Virus record (IMG/VR): IMGVR_UViG_3300027801_000011
Span: 51,310-115,309 of that record
Length of the DNA: 64,000 nucleotides
DNA from: a virus
Direction: 5' to 3' (one strand)
Shown: positions 58,877 to 64,000 of the stretch, piece by piece
How the letters are laid out: each line of letters opens with the position of its first letter
Numbering within the stretch: position 1 is the stretch's first letter
Translations under genes and position numbers: made by a program
The notes under the pieces: generated by a model
Told to the model about the DNA's origin: nothing
Databases searched by the model: none
The model's input: only the letters and a program-made list of their open reading frames with translations

Positions 58877-59533
58877 ATGGAAAACGTAAAATTATTTTCT
58901 GAACAAGTCGAAGAAGTAGAATACATTACCGAAGCCAATGACAGCGGCGGTAAGAACTACAAGATTCGGGGCATTTTTCTACAGGCGGACATTAAAAACC
59001 GTAACGGACGTATATATCCAATGGAAGTTCTTGAAAAAGAAGTCGGTAAGTATAATAAAAACTTTATCGGCGAGAAAAGGGCATATGGGGAGCTCGGACA
59101 CCCAGACGGCCCAACAGTGAATTTAGAAAGAGTTTCACACCTAACTACAAGCTTAGAGCGAGATGGAAAGAATTTCATAGGGGAGGCGAAGATTATGAAG
59201 ACCCCTATGGGAGAAATTGTGAAATCCCTTATGGATGAGGGATGTAAATTAGGTGTATCGAGTCGAGGGATGGGAAGTTTAGTTTCAAAGGGCGGTGCTA
59301 ATTACGTCAAGGATGATTTTTACCTTGCTACTGCTGCTGATATTGTTGCTGATCCTTCCGCACCAAATGCCTTTGTTGAAGGTGTTATGGAAGGAAAAGA
59401 GTGGGTATGGCAGAATGGCGCACTAATTGAATCTCATCTTATCGAATTAAAGCAGAAATTCGATGTAAAACAGCGGAATCGTAACGCAAACGTGGAGGCT
59501 TTGGAGTTTGCAAAGTTTCTTAAAAGACTATAA
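58877..59533 (+). CDS. gp21: prohead protease gp21
   Basis: A 218-residue protein, near T4 gp21 (212). IFLQADIKNRNGRIYPMEVL, RAYGELGHPDGPTVNLERVS with catalytic His75, and CKLGVSSRGMGSL with catalytic Ser128/129 identify the herpesvirus-like serine protease of T4-type proheads. It cleaves scaffold and gp23 during maturation. AGGAAGAG precedes the ATG. Confidence 0.95.
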   Translation: MENVKLFSEQVEEVEYITEANDSGGKNYKIRGIFLQADIKNRNGRIYPMEVLEKEVGKYNKNFIGEKRAYGELGHPDGPTVNLERVSHLTTSLERDGKNFIGEAKIMKTPMGEIVKSLMDEGCKLGVSSRGMGSLVSKGGANYVKDDFYLATAADIVADPSAPNAFVEGVMEGKEWVWQNGALIESHLIELKQKFDVKQRNRNANVEALEFAKFLKRL

Positions 59534-59536
59534 TTT

Positions 59537-59544
59537 ATAAATAA
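59537..59544 (+). promoter_or_regulatory. T4-type late promoter for gp22
   Basis: TATAAATA 3 nt after the gp21 stop; GAGAAGGAG precedes the gp22 ATG at 59571. Confidence 0.8.
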
Positions 59545-59570
59545 ATATTACAAAGAGAAGGAGACATCCT

Positions 59571-60929
59571 ATGTCCGACGAAATTGAACAAACCATTGAG
59601 GAACTTGAAGCGGAAGTCCTTGCAGAACTAGAGGAAGCATCAGAAAAACCTCTGGGTAAAGCAATTGACTTAGGCCTAGGTTCTAATAATGCTGACGAAA
59701 CAGTCAGTAACGCTAAGAAACCAGCACCGAAAGCTGCTGGTGCCGACAACGCAGAGTCAGTTGAGGGCGAGAAAGCTCAAGACCTCGGCGGTGCGAAACC
59801 AGAAGCTAGTGTAGAAAAAGGCGCTGACGAAGACCGATCTGAGAAAGAGATTGGTAAGAAGGCATCTGCTAAAGCTTCCGCAACGAAAGACGCCCAGAAT
59901 AAGGGTGCAAAACAGGAGCCTAAAGTGAAACAAGGAAGTTCAGGCGAAGCTACGCCAGGCGAAAGCCAGAAACTTGCAGCGTCTCATGTTCCCGAAGGAG
60001 ACGAGGTTCTTGAAGAAGCACCAAAACTTACTAAGGCGCAACACATTGAGAACATTGCAAAGATGAAGAAAGGCGACATCGAAGAGATGCTTGCTGCTCA
60101 TACATCTAAACTTGCTGAAGCAGACAATGCAGAGTCCGAAGAGGAACTTGCTAAACTTAAAGCTGCTAAGGAAGAGATTGAAGAAAAAATTAAAAATATC
60201 AATGTCAAAGAAGATGTTGATGCACTTGTTGACGGGGAAGACCTGTCAGAAGAGTTTAAAGCAAAAGCTGCAACTATCTTTGAGGCCGCTGTCAAATCAA
60301 AAATTCGCTCAGAAGTAGAACGTATTGTTGAAGAGTCAGCTTCTCAAAAGGATGCAGAGGTAGATACCTTTAAGGAAGAAATGACTGACAAGGTTGATAC
60401 ATATCTAAATTACGTAGTGGAAGAATGGACGAAGGAAAATGAGTTGGCAATCGAACGTGGCCTAAAGGGCGAGATTGCAGAAGACTTTATTTCTGGACTG
60501 AAACAGTTATTTGAAGACCATTACATCGATGTGCCTGATGAGAAATATGACGTTCTCGAAGCACAGAGTGAAAAGATTTCTGAACTAGAAAGTCGTTTGA
60601 ATGAGGAGATTGAAAAGAATGTTCAGTCTTCCACGAAGACTAACGATCTAGTTCGTGAAAGTGTCATTTCTGAAGTTTCCGTGGATTTGGCAGATACCGA
60701 AATTGAAAAGTTTAAGTCCCTTACCGCTGATGTTGAGTTTACTAGTGAAGAGGCTTTCAAAGAGAAACTTAATACTCTCAAAGAAAGTTATTTCCCTAAA
60801 CAGGATCAGGCAAGTGACGTAACTACTCTAAATTATGAGGAAGAAAGCACCGCTCAGGACATTGATACGACAGATAGTATGCGTAAGTATATGTCTGCTA
60901 TCAGTCGTGATCAAAAGGCGAGTGCATAA
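59571..60929 (+). CDS. gp22: prohead scaffold protein gp22
   Basis: A 452-residue, very acidic and lysine-rich protein; T4 gp22 has 269. The first 150 residues are an Ala/Lys/Glu-rich low-complexity region not seen in T4. The rest is long helices (AEADNAESEEELAKLKAAKE, VERIVEESASQKDAEVDTFK, ISGLKQLFEDHYIDVPDEKY). The second half matches the marine gp22 pattern with FKEKLNTLKESYFPK near the end. It forms the assembly core and is degraded by gp21. The gp23 gene follows after 36 nt. Confidence 0.88.
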   Translation: MSDEIEQTIEELEAEVLAELEEASEKPLGKAIDLGLGSNNADETVSNAKKPAPKAAGADNAESVEGEKAQDLGGAKPEASVEKGADEDRSEKEIGKKASAKASATKDAQNKGAKQEPKVKQGSSGEATPGESQKLAASHVPEGDEVLEEAPKLTKAQHIENIAKMKKGDIEEMLAAHTSKLAEADNAESEEELAKLKAAKEEIEEKIKNINVKEDVDALVDGEDLSEEFKAKAATIFEAAVKSKIRSEVERIVEESASQKDAEVDTFKEEMTDKVDTYLNYVVEEWTKENELAIERGLKGEIAEDFISGLKQLFEDHYIDVPDEKYDVLEAQSEKISELESRLNEEIEKNVQSSTKTNDLVRESVISEVSVDLADTEIEKFKSLTADVEFTSEEAFKEKLNTLKESYFPKQDQASDVTTLNYEEESTAQDIDTTDSMRKYMSAISRDQKASA

Positions 60930-60965
60930 TATTATTATAACAGATGTAAAATAAAGGAGAAACTA

Positions 60966-62306
60966 ATGTTTCAGACAGAACATCTTCAAGAAAAGTGGCA
61001 GCCAGTCCTAGAACACCCCGATCTTCCAAAGATTGAGGATTCTTACAAGCGTGCTGTTACTACTCTAATTCTAGAGAACCAAGAAAAGGCTATGCGAGAG
61101 GACGCTTCGTACCTCTCAGAAACTGCTCCTGTTAACGCCATGTCTGGCGGACAGATGGACACTTGGGATCCAATTTTGATCTCTTTGGTTCGTCGTGCAA
61201 TGCCAAACCTAATCGCTTATGACGTTTGTGGTGTACAGCCAATGACGGGCCCAACTGGTCTGATCTTTGCTATGCGTTCTTCGTTCATCTCACAAGATGG
61301 CGCAGAAGCACTCGTTGATGAGTCAATGCCCGATATCTCTAACCAAAATGCTGCCGGTACTATCGGTGGTGGTGATGTTGGTGCTACAGAAACTAACCCT
61401 GCTGTTCTTAATGACAGTCCTTCTGCTGGTACGTATGTAAGTGCTACTGGTATGACGACTGCTCAGGCTGAAGCACTGGGTGATTCTGGTGCAAATGCTT
61501 TCGGTCAGATGGCCTTCAGCATCGAGAAGTCCACGGTTACTGCTGTTACACGTGCCCTTAAAGCCGAGTACACAATGGAACTTGCACAGGATTTGAAAGC
61601 AATTCATGGTCTAGACGCTGAAACTGAGTTGGCAAACATTTTGTCTTCTGAGATTCTTGCTGAAATCAACCGTGAAGTTGTTCGTTCGCTTTATGTTACT
61701 GCTGTTGCAGGCGCACAGGTTAATACGACAACTGCTGGTATCTTTGATCTTGACACCGACTCAAATGGTCGTTGGTCAGTTGAGAAGTTTAAAGGTCTTA
61801 TGTTCGCTATCGAACGTGATGCCAATGCGATTGGTCAACAGACTCGTCGTGGTAAGGGTAACATGTTGATTGTATCTGCTGACGTTGCAAGTGCATTGAA
61901 CATGGCTGGTGTACTAGATTACACTCCTGCTCTTAATAACAACTTGAATGTAGATGATACGTCTACTACGTTCGCTGGTGTTATGAATGGTCGTTTCAAG
62001 GTTTATGTTGATCCGTATTCTGCCAATGTTGCTGCTAGTCAGTATTATGTTTGTGGTTACAAAGGTTCTTCGCCTTATGACGCTGGTTTCTTCTACTGCC
62101 CTTACGTGCCTCTTCAGATGGTTCGTGCGGTTGGTGAAAATTCCTTCCAACCTAAGATTGGTTTTAAGACTCGTTATGGTCTTGCTGCTAATCCTTTCGC
62201 AGGCGCTGGTGCAGTTGCTGCTGGTGATACCGTTAATGCTAACGCATCACTTGACGCAAATACCAATGCTTGGTATCGTCGAGTTAAAGTTACTAACCTT
62301 ATGTAA
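60966..62306 (+). CDS. gp23: major capsid protein gp23
   Basis: A 446-residue protein; T4 gp23 has 521. LQEKWQPVLEHPDLPKIEDS, YKRAVTTLILENQEKAMRED, WDPILISLVRRAMPNLIAYD + VCGVQPMTGPTGLIFAMRS and PFAGAGAVAAGDTVNANASL are classic gp23 segments. The HK97-fold lattice protein is processed by gp21 at an N-terminal site, probably near residue 50. No TATAAATA is found in the short gap before it. It is followed by a strong intrinsic terminator. Confidence 0.97.
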   Translation: MFQTEHLQEKWQPVLEHPDLPKIEDSYKRAVTTLILENQEKAMREDASYLSETAPVNAMSGGQMDTWDPILISLVRRAMPNLIAYDVCGVQPMTGPTGLIFAMRSSFISQDGAEALVDESMPDISNQNAAGTIGGGDVGATETNPAVLNDSPSAGTYVSATGMTTAQAEALGDSGANAFGQMAFSIEKSTVTAVTRALKAEYTMELAQDLKAIHGLDAETELANILSSEILAEINREVVRSLYVTAVAGAQVNTTTAGIFDLDTDSNGRWSVEKFKGLMFAIERDANAIGQQTRRGKGNMLIVSADVASALNMAGVLDYTPALNNNLNVDDTSTTFAGVMNGRFKVYVDPYSANVAASQYYVCGYKGSSPYDAGFFYCPYVPLQMVRAVGENSFQPKIGFKTRYGLAANPFAGAGAVAAGDTVNANASLDANTNAWYRRVKVTNLM

Positions 62307-62329
62307 AATAGGGAAGTCCTACTTTAGAA

Positions 62330-62674
62330 CTAGGGAGTGCCTTCGGGCGCTCCCTTTTTTTTGTCCCAAATGGTAAAACCGAATGTGGCACATGATGCTT
62401 CTTCATGTCTGTCAAATGTATAAATTTCACACTCCTTAGCAATCAAGAAGTCTAAGTATTCTTCCTCGTTCATACAAATTTTATCACCATCAAGAAGACG
62501 AAACATCTGGCAATCCTTACCAGAGATGTCACTTGCTATGTGATCAGTTGAAGTTTTTCCTGTCTGTGTCCACAGTACCGCATCAACAGCAGTTTTTCCT
62601 GCTGTTATGTACCACGGCAAACCACACCCAGTGAGTACTAAAAGGGTTAGTGACATAGTAATGATGAGGGGCAT
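62330..62674 (-). CDS. putative outer-membrane lipoprotein
   Basis: A 114-residue protein with a lipoprotein signal: hydrophobic MPLIITMSLTLLVL then lipobox LTGC (Cys17). The mature part contains several cysteines (CQMFRLLDGDKICM, CEIYTFDRHEEASC) that could form disulfides. It ends in KKKGAPEGTP, codons that overlap the gp23 terminator. It could be an o-spanin-like or surface-exclusion lipoprotein, but it lacks a recognisable spanin partner nearby. A CTAAATA late motif ends 7 nt before its ATG. Confidence 0.7.
   Translation of the reverse strand: MPLIITMSLTLLVLTGCGLPWYITAGKTAVDAVLWTQTGKTSTDHIASDISGKDCQMFRLLDGDKICMNEEEYLDFLIAKECEIYTFDRHEEASCATFGFTIWDKKKGAPEGTP
62332..62362 (+). terminator. 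intrinsic terminator with UUCG tetraloop after gp23
   Basis: A 10-bp stem (62332-62341 with 62346-62355, one G-T pair) closes a C(TTCG)G tetraloop and is followed by eight T (62355-62362). It ends the head operon. The same bases encode the last codons of the opposing lipoprotein gene. Confidence 0.93.
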
Positions 62675-62681
62675 ATGATAT

Positions 62682-62697
62682 TATTTAGGCCTAAATA
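62682..62697. promoter_or_regulatory. 16-bp palindromic divergent late promoter
   Basis: TATTTAGGCCTAAATA is a perfect palindrome presenting CTAAATA to both strands. The rightward copy ends 5 nt before ATG 62703 and the leftward copy 7 nt before ATG 62674. Two late transcripts in opposite directions are predicted from one site. Confidence 0.65.
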
Positions 62698-62702
62698 TTT
62701 GT

Positions 62703-62786
62703 ATGAGGTGGATATGTAGAATCTATAAGATATGGAAGAAGAAACGTGAAATTAAAAAACGTGATCCGTTTATATATGGTGGTTAA
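62703..62786 (+). CDS. 27-residue basic peptide
   Basis: MRWICRIYKIWKKKREIKKR followed by DPFIYGG. The ATG lies exactly 5 nt after the CTAAATA late motif, and the stop (TAA, 62784-62786) directly abuts the ATG of the SGNH gene. The tryptophan- and lysine-rich N-terminal helix is amphipathic. The KKRDPFIY ending reminds me of short peptides in other marine T4-like phages, but I cannot name a family. It may be a leader peptide coupling translation of the next gene or a functional membrane-active peptide. Confidence 0.55.
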   Translation: MRWICRIYKIWKKKREIKKRDPFIYGG

Positions 62787-63512
62787 ATGTTAATTGAAGA
62801 TTTTGAGCATTGGAAGACTAAGAGCAACTATCGTAATGATTATGATGGCATGGACAGTCCAGACGCACCTTGGCCGCTAGGTCTAGGTTATCGACCACGG
62901 GGGTGGTGGAAAAATTATCCAATACAAGATTTTAATTATAAGTATAACTCTTGGGGTTTTAGAGGCCCAGAATATGAGCAGTACTTAGGTAAACAGGTCA
63001 ACATATGTTTGGGTGACAGTTTTACTGTTAATATTGGAGGGCCGATAGAACACAGTTGGCCAACTCAGTTAGGGAAACTCTTATGGGATTTCCCTATTCT
63101 CAATTTGGGTATGGATGGCGCTGGAAACGATGCTATACGAATTGTATACGATAGGGCATGTAAATTGTTCGACGTTCAAAATGCATTTGTAATGCACAGT
63201 TATTTTCACAGAAGGTTTGAAGATAATAAATTTATACATCATAGAAACTGTCTTACTACAGATTGGCAGAACACCAAGCACCTCATAGAATCTATGGATG
63301 GTATGGATGCCTTCTGTGGGTTTATTCCAGATTGGTGTTACTCATATGAAGAGATGCACGTGGTAGACAACTCGCCTCACATGGCATATCCACATAATAA
63401 AGAAGAGTGGGTTAATAGAGATTACCACCACATGAATAAGAAACTTAACAAGAAGGTTGCAGAGCACTATTTCAATGAATTATCTCGTACTGACGCCGGA
63501 CGGCGTAGGTAG
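62787..63512 (+). CDS. SGNH/GDSL-like protein C
   Basis: A 241-residue protein. Residues 71-80 (VNICLGDSFT) hold the GDS nucleophile Ser78, and ILNLGMDGAGNDAI (104-117) gives blocks II/III with Gly and Asn. WVNRDYHHMNKKLNKKVAEH near the C-terminus supplies Asp/His (DYHH). All triad positions are therefore present. The N-terminal 65 residues (SPDAPWPLGLGYRPRGWWKN, NYKYNSWGFRGPEY) resemble the substrate-side segment of alginate/glycan acyl-processing SGNH proteins. It is related in plan, not closely in sequence, to the two SGNH genes at 30-32 kb. It abuts the 27-residue peptide gene. Confidence 0.75.
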   Translation: MLIEDFEHWKTKSNYRNDYDGMDSPDAPWPLGLGYRPRGWWKNYPIQDFNYKYNSWGFRGPEYEQYLGKQVNICLGDSFTVNIGGPIEHSWPTQLGKLLWDFPILNLGMDGAGNDAIRIVYDRACKLFDVQNAFVMHSYFHRRFEDNKFIHHRNCLTTDWQNTKHLIESMDGMDAFCGFIPDWCYSYEEMHVVDNSPHMAYPHNKEEWVNRDYHHMNKKLNKKVAEHYFNELSRTDAGRRR

Positions 63513-64000
63513 TACTTATCTACAAAGGGCGATAACGGTTTACCTTAACGCCAACGGAGAAGATTACTACAACACACATGAACTTCTAAACGGGTTAGAG
63601 TTAGATTATAACAACAACCTGTATAAGAAGATGAAAGGATATTCTCAGTCTATAGAAGAGATTGTTGGAATGATCGAAAAAAATGAGGCTATGTTAGTTT
63701 CTAGACTCGCTCACTATCACGTTTTGGATAGACTTGCTGGAAAGGTGCCGAAACCACCAAAGGGAGTAATAAGTAGACCTATAGATATAGATATCTTAGA
63801 ACGAAATAGGAGTGAAAATTATGATCTTTTATATGACGCTTGTAACGATCATTATGGAACTATCTTATGTTGTACACGTGATCCATTTGAGTACGCTTTA
63901 AGCTGGGGGATAAGAGACTTCACTGGCGTGTTGAATTGTTTTTCTTTGAAAGAGAAAGCAGATACGGTGAACTTTCACATGCCAATTGATCTGGAGTTCT
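63475..64000 (+). CDS. sulfotransferase-like P-loop protein C (partial, cut by window end)
   Basis: An open frame of 175 codons from ATG 63475 to the window end. MNYLVLTPDGVGSTYLQRAI with TVYLN contains a PDGVGSTYLQR loop comparable to the 5'-phosphosulfate loop of sulfotransferases (TPRSGSTYL). LCCTRDPFEYALSWG (about 133-147) matches the LxRDPxxxxxS 3'-phosphate region. Both halves of the PAPS site are therefore visible. It overlaps the SGNH gene by 38 nt. The C-terminus lies beyond the window. Confidence 0.7.
   Translation, partial: MNYLVLTPDGVGSTYLQRAITVYLNANGEDYYNTHELLNGLELDYNNNLYKKMKGYSQSIEEIVGMIEKNEAMLVSRLAHYHVLDRLAGKVPKPPKGVISRPIDIDILERNRSENYDLLYDACNDHYGTILCCTRDPFEYALSWGIRDFTGVLNCFSLKEKADTVNFHMPIDLEF

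Overview
The window is 64 kb from a T4-like (Tevenvirinae-type) marine myovirus, cut at both ends inside genes. The T4 late gene order is clear: baseplate hub and wedge genes (gp5, PAAR tip, gp25, gp6, a gp7-position giant, gp8, gp10-like DUF4815 giant), tail fibres, neck and terminase (gp13, gp14, gp15, gp16, gp17), sheath and tube (gp18, gp19), portal, scaffold and capsid (gp20, gp67/gp68-like, gp21, gp22, gp23). Moderate-to-low GC, a gp5 without a lysozyme domain, very long LDGT-rich baseplate proteins, DUF4815, 2OG-Fe(II) oxygenases and KWDG/DUF6267-like proteins fit the marine (cyanophage or pelagiphage-like) branch. The TRAP transporter genes suggest a heterotrophic, probably alphaproteobacterial, marine host. 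That host call is inference.

Layout. 1-2.1 kb: a leftward KWDG protein, then small rightward genes and four near-consensus sigma70 promoters (TTGACA, 17-bp spacers). 2.1-4.2 kb: three consecutive 2OG-Fe(II) oxygenase-like genes. 4.2-28.3 kb: baseplate and fibres. 28.9-42.9 kb: an accessory island with its own sigma70 promoter. It encodes a NodU/TobZ carbamoyltransferase, two SGNH-like proteins, two GT-A glycosyltransferase-like proteins, a methyltransferase-like protein, an Asp/Asn beta-hydroxylase-like protein, a radical SAM protein, two PP-loop ATP-pyrophosphatases, an aminoglycoside-kinase-like protein, two sulfotransferase-like proteins and a GNAT acetyltransferase. 42.9-62.3 kb: neck, terminase, tail and head genes, interrupted by two insertions. 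One (45.9-48.8 kb) holds DUF2061, a signal-less DctP-type binding protein, a third PP-loop protein and an SNase. The other is a leftward TAXI-type TRAP transporter operon (50.4-52.9 kb) between gp17 and gp18. 62.3-64 kb: a lipoprotein, a 27-residue basic peptide, a third SGNH protein and a third sulfotransferase-like protein (cut by the window).

Regulation. The T4 late-promoter motif TATAAATA (or CATAAATA/CTAAATA) precedes most late transcription units on both strands. It is often fused to the stop codon of the preceding gene. In five genes the motif lies exactly 5 nt before the ATG, so transcription starting at the canonical T4 distance would begin at the start codon and give leaderless mRNA. 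Early-type promoters share a CTTGAC-N17/18-TATNNT form. One intrinsic terminator with a UUCG tetraloop follows gp23.

The strongest candidates for undescribed biology are the 14-kb decoration island with tandemly duplicated enzyme families, the complete TAXI-TRAP transporter inside the packaging/tail block together with a cytosolic DctP homologue under a late promoter, the leaderless late genes, and a nitroreductase-like gene inside the head operon. All functions are read from sequence motifs; no search was run.
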